This document shows positions 17,865-26,830 of a stretch of 64,000 bases of DNA, piece by piece (the stretch's first letter is position 1; each line of letters opens with the position of its first letter). The stretch comes from Ruegeria profundi (lineage in GTDB: Bacteria; Pseudomonadota; Alphaproteobacteria; Rhodobacterales; Rhodobacteraceae): the NCBI RefSeq assembly GCF_001507545.1, contig NZ_LQBP01000002.1:248001-312000 (forward strand), given 5' to 3'. Under the pieces are notes generated by a model. That model saw only the letters and a list, made by a program, of their open reading frames with translations. It was not told where the DNA came from and did no database searches. Position numbers and translations under genes: made by a program.

Positions 17865-18884
17865 TTATTCAGCCAACAGCCCCTGTTCGACCAGATATGC
17901 TGACAGTACGTCGTATACGCGCTGCGCGTTATCCGATTTTCCTGCGATTTCTGCCCACTGCGACTTGGCGATCGCGCGGAATTTGGCGCGCTCTTCCGCG
18001 GACCAGTTGTGTACGGTGATGTCAGGATCGGCGATGGCTTCGGCCACGGCGACCGCGTCTCGCATGGCCAGCTGGCTGGTCATGTCACGCGCAAAGTCAC
18101 GCACCGACATTTCAAGGATCGCCTGAAGATCCGGCGACATGCTGTCCCATGTTCCCTTGTTGATCGATACTTCGACCAGCGGCATTGAGTGGAAGCCGGG
18201 GTAGACCGGGTGGCCTGCCACATCATGCATGCCCTGCTGGTGGTTGGTCGAGAATACGGTGTAATCCGCCGCGTCGATGACGCCCTTGTCCAGCGACGTG
18301 AACACTTCGGACCCCGGCAGGTTCACAGGAGCGGCTCCCGCAGCCAGGAACACATTCTGCACCAGACCTTCGGGCGCGCGCATCTTCAAACCTTTCAGGT
18401 CATCAACGCCATCAAGCGGCACTTTCGAGATGAATGCCTCAAGGCCCGGTGTGGTTGCGCCGATGAACTGCAGACCATAGGGGTTCAAGAGATCATTCAT
18501 GAGCTCTTTACCGCCGCCGTATTCGATGAAGTTCAGCATCTCGGAAGGCGAGCCATAGGCGCCAACCGGGTTTGCGATCAGGCTGAAAGCAGCATCCTTG
18601 CCCGCGAAGTACGACGTGTCAGTCACGTGCCCATCAATGATGCCCGAGGCGACAGCGTCCTGTGTTTCGGTATGCTGAACAATGGAACCCACCGGCAGCA
18701 TCTCGACCGTGACGCGGCCGCCGGTCAGAACGCCAACCCGCTCGGCCCACTGCTGCTGCAGCACGAAGTTGGGGTTGCCCGATGGGTCCGAAGACTGAAA
18801 GCGCAGCGCAAAGTCTGCGGCCAGTCCGGCCGTCGCCGTGCAGGCCACAACCGCAGTGGCGGCAATGGTTTTCAGAAATGTCAT
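17865..18884 (-). CDS. dctP: TRAP transporter substrate-binding protein (DctP family)
   Basis: A 339-residue periplasmic protein with a Sec signal peptide of about 22 residues (ending TAGLAA). The mature part has the DctP pattern LRFQSSDPSGNPNFVLQQQWAE and the conserved LKGLKMRAPEGL region with the Arg that normally salt-bridges a carboxylate ligand. GGAGGAGACC precedes the ATG at 18884, supporting this start over an upstream in-frame ATG. The carboxylate-binding Arg and the adjacent gluconokinase suggest a sugar acid ligand. Confidence 0.92.
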   Translation of the reverse strand: MTFLKTIAATAVVACTATAGLAADFALRFQSSDPSGNPNFVLQQQWAERVGVLTGGRVTVEMLPVGSIVQHTETQDAVASGIIDGHVTDTSYFAGKDAAFSLIANPVGAYGSPSEMLNFIEYGGGKELMNDLLNPYGLQFIGATTPGLEAFISKVPLDGVDDLKGLKMRAPEGLVQNVFLAAGAAPVNLPGSEVFTSLDKGVIDAADYTVFSTNHQQGMHDVAGHPVYPGFHSMPLVEVSINKGTWDSMSPDLQAILEMSVRDFARDMTSQLAMRDAVAVAEAIADPDITVHNWSAEERAKFRAIAKSQWAEIAGKSDNAQRVYDVLSAYLVEQGLLAE

Positions 18885-18886
18885 GG

Positions 18887-19456
18887 TTAGGTCTCCTCCT
18901 GTTGAATTTCCGTCAGGCATGGCCCCCCGTCGTGGGTGGCCCGATTAAGTTTGGCTAAAACGTCATCGACGATGCGGCCTTGGCTTAGGCTGGCATCCAA
19001 GGCGATGTGATCCTCGGCCGTTGTCGGCGGTTCCAGATCGGCAAGCTGGCTGTCCAGCAACGTGAGCGGCATAAAGTGGTTGGTCCGGGCCGTCATGCGC
19101 TCGGCTATAACGTCTCGCGGGGCAGTCAGAAAGACGAATTTCGCGTTTGGCAAATCTGATCTCAGGATGTCACGATAGGATTGCTTGAGCGCTGAGCAGG
19201 CAACAACGATATCCTTGTCACTATCTGCCTCGTGCTGTTGTCTGACCTCACGAGCGATCCCTCTGAGCCATGGACCCCGCATCGCGTCGTTCAATGGCAC
19301 GCCACGCCGCATGGCCTCAATGTTCTCTGGCGGATGGAACTCGTCGGCCTCGACATAAAGCCCTGACATGCGATCAGCCAATGCCCGCGCGACCGAGGTT
19401 TTGCCGACACCGCAAACCCCCATCACGACCAAAGTCAGGCCACATTCGCCGCTCAT
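18887..19456 (-). CDS. gntK: Gluconokinase
   Basis: A 189-residue P-loop kinase with GVCGVGKTS near residue 13, the gluconate-binding region EADEFHPPENIEAMRRGVPL around residues 36-55, and the ACSALKQSYRD motif near 85, all typical of GntK. It phosphorylates gluconate to 6-phosphogluconate, the substrate of the gnd product encoded in the same cluster. It is first in the cluster, with dctP three bases downstream, and is divergent from the LacI regulator across an 18-bp palindrome. Confidence 0.93.
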   Translation of the reverse strand: MSGECGLTLVVMGVCGVGKTSVARALADRMSGLYVEADEFHPPENIEAMRRGVPLNDAMRGPWLRGIAREVRQQHEADSDKDIVVACSALKQSYRDILRSDLPNAKFVFLTAPRDVIAERMTARTNHFMPLTLLDSQLADLEPPTTAEDHIALDASLSQGRIVDDVLAKLNRATHDGGPCLTEIQQEET

Positions 19457-19485
19457 TCACGTTCCTCCTGCTAAGCATGATCATT

Positions 19486-19503
19486 AATGATTGCGCAATC
19501 ATT
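19486..19503. promoter_or_regulatory. 18-bp perfect palindrome, candidate LacI-family operator
   Basis: AATGATTGCGCAATCATT is its own reverse complement and has the central CG step typical of LacI/GalR operators. It lies 30 bp upstream of gntK and 56 bp upstream of the divergent LacI-family gene, so one bound dimer could control both. Assignment to that regulator is inference. Confidence 0.75.
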
Positions 19504-19558
19504 TTGCAATCAGATTTTTCTGATTATATAATTTCCTTTAAAAACAGGGTCAGAAGCG

Positions 19559-20554
19559 ATGACAAAGCCAACTTTGGTAGATGTTGGAAAAGAAGCAGGA
19601 GTTAGCGCAATCACGGTGTCGCGCGCGCTTCGCTCACCCGAGAAGGTGTCCGACTCGCTACGGGCGAAAGTCGATGCGGCGGTGCGCAAGCTGGGTTATG
19701 TACCCAATCAGTCTGCGTCAACGCTGGCATCGAGCGAGACCAACTCTATCGTCGTCATGATCCCGTCCATTTCCAATAATGTGTTCACGGATGTTCTGCG
19801 CGGAATTGAGGATGCGCTTAAACATACGCGCTTGACCCTACAGATCGGCAACACGGGTTACGACCCGATCGAAGAAGAACGCGTGCTGCGATCCTTCCTT
19901 AATCCGGCGCCAAAAGGGGTTATCCTTGCCGGTATCGAACAGACGAATGAAACCCGGCAGATGTTGGCCAATGTCGGGGTGCCGGTGGTGCAGATCATGG
20001 ACCTAAGTGACGCGCCGATCGATCAAATCGTGGGGTTTTCTCATGAAGACGCGGCTTTTGCGGCTGCGAACCATTTGATCGACAAAGGCTACTGCAACAT
20101 TGGGTTTTTGGGCGCGCAAATGGACCCGCGCTCGCAAAAACGCCTCGCTGGGTTCCGAAAGGCGTTGCAGAACGCCGGTATGTACGATGAGCGGGCTGTC
20201 GTGGTCACCAACCGGCCGTCCGACGTGAACATCGGCGCCATTCTCTTTGGCAAGCTGACAACCCAGTACCCGGAATGCGACGCAGTGTTTTGCAACAATG
20301 ATGACCTTGCGCTTGGCGTCTTGTTCGAATGTCAGCGTCGCGGCATCAGGGTTCCGACCGAGCTTGGGATCTGTGGATTCAATGATCTTGGTGTGACGTC
20401 GCAATGCGTTCCCACGATCTCGACCGTACGAACACCGCTTTACGATATGGGCGCCAAGGCCGGGAAAATATTGGTCGACGGCGGCGCGGGCGCCAAGGAC
20501 AGGCAAGTCGACCTCGGCTTTTCACTTGAAATTCGAAACAGCTCGCTCCGCTAA
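19559..20554 (+). CDS. LacI-family transcriptional regulator, probable gluconate repressor
   Basis: A 331-residue LacI/GalR protein. The helix-turn-helix is at about residues 4-24 (LVDVGKEAGVSAITVSRAL), with the hinge LGYVPNQSASTLAS near residues 45-58 and a periplasmic-binding-type effector domain after that. It resembles GntR of the gluconate type in the hinge region and by context: it is divergent from gntK, the TRAP genes and gnd. The effector is probably gluconate or 6-phosphogluconate. Confidence 0.88.
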   Translation: MTKPTLVDVGKEAGVSAITVSRALRSPEKVSDSLRAKVDAAVRKLGYVPNQSASTLASSETNSIVVMIPSISNNVFTDVLRGIEDALKHTRLTLQIGNTGYDPIEEERVLRSFLNPAPKGVILAGIEQTNETRQMLANVGVPVVQIMDLSDAPIDQIVGFSHEDAAFAAANHLIDKGYCNIGFLGAQMDPRSQKRLAGFRKALQNAGMYDERAVVVTNRPSDVNIGAILFGKLTTQYPECDAVFCNNDDLALGVLFECQRRGIRVPTELGICGFNDLGVTSQCVPTISTVRTPLYDMGAKAGKILVDGGAGAKDRQVDLGFSLEIRNSSLR

Positions 20555-20709
20555 TTTGCAAATTACCGTTGATGAGCTTGCAACCCGATAAGCCCGCTGA
20601 CCTCGTTCAGTATTCCGGTGGTCGGCGCGACCCAGCCAAATCGAAACACGCAGGCAAGGTAAAGCGAGTGCACCTCAGCCCTGCCTACGGTTATCGCACT
20701 GCCAAGCCT

Positions 20710-21513
20710 TTATTGCGACGTCCACCCACCATCGACGGGAATAGTTGTTCCCGTCACGTTATGCGCGATCGGATCACATAGCCAAAGGGCCAGCGCGCCG
20801 ATTTCAGAGGGGTCAGATGTGCGGCGCGACGGTTGTTTTTCCGCAAGAAGGTCGGCAATCCCTTTTTCGCGATCCCCACCGAACTGAGCCGCACGAGCCT
20901 CTACTTGGGGTTCTATGATCGCTGTTTCAGTCCAACCCGGAGCAATGCAGTTGACCGTCACTCCACCGCTTTGTTTGTTACCGGCACGTGCATATTCCAA
21001 CGCAGCCACTTTACTTAACCCGACGATCCCGAACTTGGAGGCAACGTAAGGGGCCTTGTTTACCGAGGCGACAAGCCCGTGGACCGATGCAATGTTAATC
21101 ACCCGGCCAAAGCCACGTTCACCCATCGTTGGCATGGCAAGGCGCATCGTGTGAAAAGCACCAGACAGATTGACTGCCAATACAGCGTCCCAAGTGGCGG
21201 CGTCGGCCTCTGCGAGGCCTACGGTCTTTTGGATCCCAGCGTTGTTGACAAGTATGTCTGCCCCGCCCCAATCCGCGACATCACTCATCATCTTTTCGAT
21301 CGCAAAAACGTCGCGCATGTCTGCGTCGAAGAACCGGACCTCTGGGCTGCCGGCATCTTCCAAAACCTGCGCTGTGGCGTCGACGTCATCTGCGCTTGCC
21401 AAGCCATGAAATGCGATGCGCGCCCCGGCACCCGCAAGGGACTTTGCGATAGCAAGACCAATGCCTTGGACCGACCCCGTAACAAGCGCAGTTTTTCCCT
21501 TAAGCTGACTCAT
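20710..21513 (-). CDS. bdhA: 3-hydroxybutyrate dehydrogenase-type SDR
   Basis: A 267-residue classical SDR: TGSVQGIG near residue 12, NNAGIQ near 91, catalytic Ser in IASVHGLVAS (about 145) and YVASK (about 158). The combination HGLVAS...KAPYVASKFGIVGLSK and NCIAPGWTETAI closely resembles NAD-dependent D-3-hydroxybutyrate dehydrogenases, which interconvert 3-hydroxybutyrate and acetoacetate. It overlaps the acyl-CoA ligase stop by one base (TAATG). With ligase and thiolase it could form a route from a hydroxy acid to acetyl-CoA, though another beta-hydroxy acid is possible. Confidence 0.75.
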   Translation of the reverse strand: MSQLKGKTALVTGSVQGIGLAIAKSLAGAGARIAFHGLASADDVDATAQVLEDAGSPEVRFFDADMRDVFAIEKMMSDVADWGGADILVNNAGIQKTVGLAEADAATWDAVLAVNLSGAFHTMRLAMPTMGERGFGRVINIASVHGLVASVNKAPYVASKFGIVGLSKVAALEYARAGNKQSGGVTVNCIAPGWTETAIIEPQVEARAAQFGGDREKGIADLLAEKQPSRRTSDPSEIGALALWLCDPIAHNVTGTTIPVDGGWTSQ

Positions 21514-23039
21514 TAGATTGCATCCTTCTGCAACGTGGCGCGTAGTTCAGTTTTCAGTATTTTGCCGTAGTTGTTCTTGGGCAAAGAACTGGTAAAGCGA
21601 TAGATTTTTGGCCGTTTGAAGCGGGCGATCCGATCCAGGCACATTGCGTCCAGATCATTTTCGTCCACTTGCTCGCCACTACGGCAAACAACAAAGGCAA
21701 CAACGATTTCACCCCATTCGCTATCTGGTTGGCCCACAACGGCGACCTCTTGCACTCTGGGATGTGAAAGCAAGACTTCCTCAACTTCGCGCGGATACAC
21801 ATTCGACCCGCCGGTGATGATCATGTCCTTGGAGCGATCTTGCATGGTCACATAGCCGTCTTCATCCATGCGGCCCATGTCACCGGTCCATAGCCAGCCA
21901 TTGCGTATAGCTTTTTGCGTAGCTTCCGGATTTTGCCAATAGCCCTTCATAACCGTACGACCACGAACCACGATTTCGCCAATTTCCCCAACAGGCACCT
22001 CGTGACCCTCTGTATCGACGATTGAGACCTGAACCTCGGCTTGCGCATACCCCACGGAATTCAGGCGTTCGCGCCAGCGTGGATGCGTTCTGTCCGACAC
22101 ATCCCCCCGCGGCAACACAGAAATACCCATGGGACATTCACCCTGGCCATACACCTGCACAAAACGGGACCCAAGGACTTCCGTCGCCTCAAGAATATCT
22201 GCCTCGTACATGGGACCGCCGGCATAAACGATGGTCCGCAAGCCTTCGCCGGACTGCCCGGACGCGCGCGCGGTATCGACCAATCGCTTTACCATGGTCG
22301 GAGCCGCAAACATGGACACTGAACCAATCTGCGAGGCAAGACCAAGGATTTCAGCCGCATCAAACCCACCGCTTTGCGGCACCACATGCCGCGCACCTCG
22401 CAGCACGTGCATGAAGTTGTAAATACCTGCGCCGTGGCTCATCGGTGCGGCATAAACGATCGCATCTTCAGGCCGGACTTCATCCACATCCGCGAAGTAG
22501 GTCAGCGTCATTGAGGTCAGATTGCCAGCTGTGATCATCACGCCTTTGGGGCGACCGGTCGTTCCAGACGTGTAGAACAACCAGATAAGATCGTCGGCGT
22601 CCCGCAAAGTCGGAGCGTCGGACCCCGACATATTTCGCAGGTTCTGGAAAGTAGCACTGTCGAAAGACAGGGACACGACATCATCCGGCAGACAATCGGC
22701 CAAATCCTGGGATGTTTTCTTATCGACAAAAACCATGCGCGCGCCCGAGTCCGCAATGATCCAGGCGGCTTCTTTTACGTGCAGCTTGGCGTTGATCGGC
22801 ACCGCGACCGCCCCCAACCACCAAATGCCATAAAGCGCCTCAAGATACTCGGTTCGGTTTCCACAGAACAGCGCAATCCGGTCATCCTTTCGAATACCCT
22901 GCGCTTTCAACGCTGCAGCCAAAGCCGCCGCACGTTTGGCAAACTCTGCGTAGTCTGCCACGCACTCGTCGGCACGAAACAGCGCCGGTGACTGGGGCAT
23001 CCGCTTCGCCGTTCGTTCTAACCAGATCGCCGGGTTCAT
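21513..23039 (-). CDS. Acyl-CoA synthetase (AMP-forming)
   Basis: A 508-residue ANL-superfamily ligase with the AMP-binding motif YTSGTTGRPKG near residue 161, the GQGE motif (YGQGECPM, about 290), the WLWTGDMG segment near 377 and the C-terminal catalytic Lys in PKNNYGKILKTEL. The ATG at 23039 overlaps the thiolase stop (ATGA). It activates a carboxylic acid to its CoA ester; chain length is unclear. Its place between a thiolase and a hydroxyacid dehydrogenase suggests short- or medium-chain acids. Confidence 0.88.
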   Translation of the reverse strand: MNPAIWLERTAKRMPQSPALFRADECVADYAEFAKRAAALAAALKAQGIRKDDRIALFCGNRTEYLEALYGIWWLGAVAVPINAKLHVKEAAWIIADSGARMVFVDKKTSQDLADCLPDDVVSLSFDSATFQNLRNMSGSDAPTLRDADDLIWLFYTSGTTGRPKGVMITAGNLTSMTLTYFADVDEVRPEDAIVYAAPMSHGAGIYNFMHVLRGARHVVPQSGGFDAAEILGLASQIGSVSMFAAPTMVKRLVDTARASGQSGEGLRTIVYAGGPMYEADILEATEVLGSRFVQVYGQGECPMGISVLPRGDVSDRTHPRWRERLNSVGYAQAEVQVSIVDTEGHEVPVGEIGEIVVRGRTVMKGYWQNPEATQKAIRNGWLWTGDMGRMDEDGYVTMQDRSKDMIITGGSNVYPREVEEVLLSHPRVQEVAVVGQPDSEWGEIVVAFVVCRSGEQVDENDLDAMCLDRIARFKRPKIYRFTSSLPKNNYGKILKTELRATLQKDAI

Positions 23040-24196
23040 GCGACGGCCTCCAGGATTGAGCAATAGTTCGCCACGCCCGAACCGCCCATATTGAACACAG
23101 CCGCCAGTTGCGCACCGGGAACCTGCATGGCGTCGGCAGACCCAGTGACTTGCCGAGCAGCAAGAACATGCATCGAGACACCCGACGCACCCACCGGATG
23201 CCCCTTGGCCTTTAATCCGCCCGACAAGTTGACAGGCAATCGCCCACCGCGTGCCGTCACCCCGTCTTTGACCAGCCGCCCGCCCTGCCCTTTGGGGGCA
23301 AGGCCCATGGCTTCGTAGATAAGCAACTCGGCGATGGTGAAACAGTCATGAACCTCGGCCAGATCAAGATCTTCCACGGAAATACCCGCCTCAGCAAACG
23401 CAGCAGCAAAGGTGTGTTTCGCTGCGGTCAGTTCAGTCAGATCACGTTGCGACATCGGAAGGACGTCATTCATCTGAACGGCCGCCCGAAACCCGACTGC
23501 GCGAGGAAAGTCGCCGACCAGATCGTCGGCAACCATGACCATTGCAGCAGCGCCATCACTGACCAAAGAACAGTCTGTCATTCGCAGCGGGGATGCGATC
23601 ATCGGGTTTTTATCCGAAATCGTGTTGCAAGCGGCAAACCCCAGATCTTTTTGCAAATGCGCCAACGGATTGTCCAATGCAGCCTTGTGGTTCTTGGCTG
23701 CTATCCCCGCCAGAGCGGCAGACTGATCGCCGTAGGCCTGAAAGTAAGACTGAGCAAAGCGCGCAAAGATTTGCGGAAATGATACTCCGGCCTCTTCGGC
23801 CTGATAAGAGGCGCCGGCCAAGGCTTCGGTAACACCTTTTGTATCTCGATCAGTCATCTTTTCCGCGCCGACCACCAGCGCCCGGCGCACGCGCCCAGAC
23901 CGGATGGCATCGCGCGCAGCATAGATCGCAGCAGAGCCGGACGCACAGGCGTTTTCAACCCGCGTCGCTGGAATGAACCGCATAGCTGGATCAAGTCCCA
24001 ACACCAGTGACGACCCAAAGGCATCCGGCACCAGCCCGTTGTTGAAATGCCCCAGCCAAATTGCGTCAACGTCCCCGGGGGACAGCCCCGCGTGATCAAG
24101 CGCCTCGCGCGCGGCGTCGATGATCAGGTCTTCAAAGCTTTTGTCCTTGAGCGCACCAAAACGGGTGTGGCCCCAGCCAACGATCTTTGCATCCAT
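23036..24196 (-). CDS. Thiolase-family protein (acetyl-CoA acyltransferase type)
   Basis: A 386-residue thiolase-superfamily protein. The nucleophilic Cys lies in VENACASGSAA near residue 85, the HDCFT motif is near 282, and the GHPVGASG block near 345 supplies the late His. The second catalytic Cys of classical degradative thiolases (CxG in the last 15 residues) is not obvious: the tail reads FNMGGSGVANYCSIL, so this belongs to the SCP-x/thiolase-like branch. It is first in the operon with the ligase and SDR, divergent from a PAS-LuxR gene. Confidence 0.85.
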   Translation of the reverse strand: MDAKIVGWGHTRFGALKDKSFEDLIIDAAREALDHAGLSPGDVDAIWLGHFNNGLVPDAFGSSLVLGLDPAMRFIPATRVENACASGSAAIYAARDAIRSGRVRRALVVGAEKMTDRDTKGVTEALAGASYQAEEAGVSFPQIFARFAQSYFQAYGDQSAALAGIAAKNHKAALDNPLAHLQKDLGFAACNTISDKNPMIASPLRMTDCSLVSDGAAAMVMVADDLVGDFPRAVGFRAAVQMNDVLPMSQRDLTELTAAKHTFAAAFAEAGISVEDLDLAEVHDCFTIAELLIYEAMGLAPKGQGGRLVKDGVTARGGRLPVNLSGGLKAKGHPVGASGVSMHVLAARQVTGSADAMQVPGAQLAAVFNMGGSGVANYCSILEAVA

Positions 24197-24276
24197 GCTT
24201 GCCTCCCTTATTGCGGCAATGAATACTACGTGGATCGGGGCTACGCCAATTCCGGTAAAATACGTAAAGGATATAC

Positions 24277-24822
24277 ATGACGGGTCTGGCTGACATCGCT
24301 TTCGAGAACGCGCCGGTCGGGCTGATCTATTCCGAGGACAGGATCATTCGGCGCTGCAATCCCAGTTTTGCGGAGATGTTTGGCTATCACCCGGATGAGT
24401 TGCACAACACCTCGCTGTCGCGCCTTTACCCGTCAGTTGCTGAGTTCGACCATATCGGAAGAGTCGGGCTGCGAAAAATGGTGGGGGGAGGTCGTTACGC
24501 TGATGAACGGATCATGCGGCGCGCTTCGGGAGAATTGTTCTGGTGCCGGGTAAGGGGCCAATCGCTGACACCCGATACACCGTTCAACAAAGCAGTCTGG
24601 ACGTTTTCAGATTTATCAGAGGTCCGCCCAAGTACAGGTCTGACATTACGGGAAAGGCAAGTTGCAAAGCTGATGATTGGCGGCGTCACGACCAAGGAAA
24701 TCGCACATGAATTGGGAATTTCTCCTAGAACAGCCGAAGTGCACAGGGCTCGGCTGTTAAAGAAAATGGACGCGAAGAACGGCTTGGAGCTTGTTGCACG
24801 CCTTGTTGGCATCCCTTTGTGA
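24277..24822 (+). CDS. PAS domain and LuxR-type helix-turn-helix regulator
   Basis: A 181-residue protein: an N-terminal PAS domain (about residues 5-105, beginning IAFENAPVGLIYSEDRII) joined to a GerE/LuxR DNA-binding domain (about 118-178, LTLRERQVAKLMIGG...TAEVHRARLLKK). There is no receiver domain or membrane segment, so it senses a cytoplasmic small molecule or redox state. Eighty base pairs separate it from the divergent thiolase-ligase-SDR operon, which it probably controls; the ligand may be a CoA thioester or acid, which is inference. Confidence 0.85.
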   Translation: MTGLADIAFENAPVGLIYSEDRIIRRCNPSFAEMFGYHPDELHNTSLSRLYPSVAEFDHIGRVGLRKMVGGGRYADERIMRRASGELFWCRVRGQSLTPDTPFNKAVWTFSDLSEVRPSTGLTLRERQVAKLMIGGVTTKEIAHELGISPRTAEVHRARLLKKMDAKNGLELVARLVGIPL

Positions 24823-25248
24823 AAAAAGCCCACTATTAACACGAGGACGTTTTTTCTGGGTAACAATAGTGACCGGGTCAGGGTGTATCGGTATCTAAGC
24901 GCTGGCCTTTGGTGGGCATTCGACTTGTGCCTAAACTTTATTAATTCAGATGCTGGCCGCGTTGGTTTCTGCTGGATACGAGATGAACGCGCGAAACGAC
25001 CGTTCTACTGTTGGCAGACTGGCGTCATCTGTAGCCAGCCATCCGGTTTCTTTTTCACGCGAAAGATTTGCGCCAAAGTAAATGACTCTTTAAACTCACT
25101 TTGGGCTTAGGGGTTAAGAGGACTCAATCGAGACAGGGGAATTCTATGGGGTTGGTCATCACCTCGATTTTCGTGCCTCTTATTGATGAACGATGCTAAC
25201 CTGCAAATAAAACTTAGTTCTCGTTAGTATCGTGTGCGCAAGTCGACC
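24823..25248. other. Intergenic stretch without a supported gene
   Basis: This region lies between two genes converging from left (PAS-LuxR) and right (cheD). A 7-bp inverted repeat CACTATT/AATAGTG (24831-24837 and 24865-24871) has a 27-base loop and no convincing T-tract. An open frame from a GTG at 24883 has no ribosome site or recognisable motif. I see nothing else. Confidence 0.5.
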
Positions 25249-25803
25249 TCAAAACAGCACAAGCTGACTTTTTTGAGGCTGAGCCGCTTTACGATTTTCC
25301 TCATCAATCGCGGGATATTGGTGACTTGTCACAAACACCTGCTTCACACGTCCGCTAGCAGGGTGAAACCGAATGCGCCGTGCTTTGTTTCCGCCAACCG
25401 ATGACGAAACACACTCAATCCCTTCTTCGGTTAAGTACCTTTGAACGAAGTTTGTATTTTCCGCTCCGACATCGGGTAGATTGGGAAGCATGTTGCCACC
25501 GCCAAAGATCTTGGCACGAAGATTGCTGCGTGTCCCACCGAGTTTCAGGATGCCATTGACCAAAAGCTCCATAGCGTTGATACCGTAGCGGCTGCTTTGA
25601 TCCTCGACCGAACCTGCGGCAAGAAGAAAGTGGTTCATTCCACCAACTCCTTCCCTCACGTCATACAAGCACGCTGAAATGCACGATCCCAATATCGTAG
25701 AAAAGACTACGTCGGCCTTGTGAGTCACTTTGAACTCGCCCTGCAGCACGCCAACTGCGGGCGCTTTTTCGAGATAGTCCGTCAATGCAGTTCCTATTCT
25801 CAT
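25249..25803 (-). CDS. cheD: Chemoreceptor glutamine deamidase CheD
   Basis: A 184-residue CheD protein. The catalytic Cys is in LGSCISACLYD (about residue 40), the His in GGMNHFLLA (about 57), and the Thr-bearing AKIFGGGNML strand follows near 97. CheD deamidates Gln side chains on chemoreceptors and can also bind CheC/CheY in other bacteria. It is the last gene of a receptor-cheB-cheD set transcribed to the left, 29 bp after cheB. No cheA, cheW, cheR or cheY is in the window. Confidence 0.92.
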   Translation of the reverse strand: MRIGTALTDYLEKAPAVGVLQGEFKVTHKADVVFSTILGSCISACLYDVREGVGGMNHFLLAAGSVEDQSSRYGINAMELLVNGILKLGGTRSNLRAKIFGGGNMLPNLPDVGAENTNFVQRYLTEEGIECVSSSVGGNKARRIRFHPASGRVKQVFVTSHQYPAIDEENRKAAQPQKSQLVLF

Positions 25804-25832
25804 TTTTGAATTGAGCTTGCGCCCAACAGCGT

Positions 25833-26777
25833 TTACGCCATTCGGACAAGAGGCACCTGACGTTGGGCTGCCCCAAGCTGCCAGGCAGCGCGCGGCATAC
25901 CATAAACGACCGAGCTGCGCTCATCCTGAACAAAGGTGGCGGCACCCGCCCGTCGAAGCGCCAGTAACCCTTCGGCCCCGTCCCGCCCCATGCCTGTCAA
26001 AACGGCTGCGACCACTCTTGAAGCTATGGGGCGAGCGGACAAGAACACTTTATCCACGGAAGGAACATGCCCTGACACAGGCGGTCCTTCCGTCAGTCTT
26101 GCGCGCAGTGGCGTGCCCGAGCTCAATTCAAGATGTTGCCTGTAGCCAGCAGCAATGCACACCAGACCGGATTCCAAAACCAAACCGTTTTGGGCCGCAA
26201 CCACGCGCGCGGGGCAAAGCCGCGACAAAAGGTCAATCAACCCCCCGCCAAAGTCTTCACCCGTGTGTTGAACAATGACTGTCGGTGGGCAATCGGCAGG
26301 AAAACGTTTGAGGATCGTACTCAGTGCATCTACCCCGCCCGTCGAAGACCCGATGATAATGATCTTGGAATCCTTATTACTTTTCGACGAGTCTTTGGGA
26401 CGTTTCTTGTGCGTCGCGTTTTTTGCTTCTTTGATCCACGACACGTACGAGGCGGCTGTGTCGCTTTTGCGGAAAACCCGTGGACCTGCGGACGTTTTGG
26501 CAGATCCTTTTTCTCCAACGTATACGCAAACGGATTTTAACTCATGAAACAGTGTCTTCATAGTTTCGAACTCTGGAATATCTGTAAATCCCTGCTCGAT
26601 AATGACAGCCGAAGGCTGCAGCTCCTCACTCGTTGCGTAGGCCGCCATAAGATTGTCCACTATGAGAATCCGAACGCCGGGCGCCACTTCGCCGAACTGA
26701 CTTTTCAAGCGCGTCGCCCAAAAGGGATCAGTGCTCACGACCAAGATATTTTTCACTTTCAAACACCCACACTGCAT
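25833..26777 (-). CDS. cheB: CheB methylesterase with degenerate receiver domain
   Basis: A 314-residue CheB. The C-terminal methylesterase domain is complete: Ser in GSSTGG (about 145), His in IVQHTGEDF (about 171), and Asp in TGMGRDGAEGL. The N-terminal 115 residues have the receiver fold pattern (ILVVSTDPFW, then a beta-3 strand AVIIEQGF), but the phospho-acceptor Asp is replaced by Glu-Gln and only one acidic residue remains in the first acidic pocket. It is therefore unlikely to be switched on by CheA phosphorylation. The start is uncertain: the GTG at 26756, in front of KNILVV, is an alternative. Confidence 0.88.
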   Translation of the reverse strand: MQCGCLKVKNILVVSTDPFWATRLKSQFGEVAPGVRILIVDNLMAAYATSEELQPSAVIIEQGFTDIPEFETMKTLFHELKSVCVYVGEKGSAKTSAGPRVFRKSDTAASYVSWIKEAKNATHKKRPKDSSKSNKDSKIIIIGSSTGGVDALSTILKRFPADCPPTVIVQHTGEDFGGGLIDLLSRLCPARVVAAQNGLVLESGLVCIAAGYRQHLELSSGTPLRARLTEGPPVSGHVPSVDKVFLSARPIASRVVAAVLTGMGRDGAEGLLALRRAGAATFVQDERSSVVYGMPRAAWQLGAAQRQVPLVRMA

Positions 26778-26830
26778 TTGGCGTCAATGGCCCCTTTCGC
26801 CCAAAGCGCGGGGAAAGGGGCCAAACAATT

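Noticed and set aside
20553-20564. Palindrome AATTTGCAAATT at the LacI-family gene stop
   Set aside because: Only 12 bp, at the end of the gene and away from promoters; chance is likely.
24831-24871. Inverted repeat CACTATT/AATAGTG after the PAS-LuxR gene
   Set aside because: The 27-base loop and the missing T-run make it a poor terminator, and it may be chance.
24883-25110. Plus-strand open frame of 75 codons
   Set aside because: GTG start without ribosome site, unusual composition and no motif.
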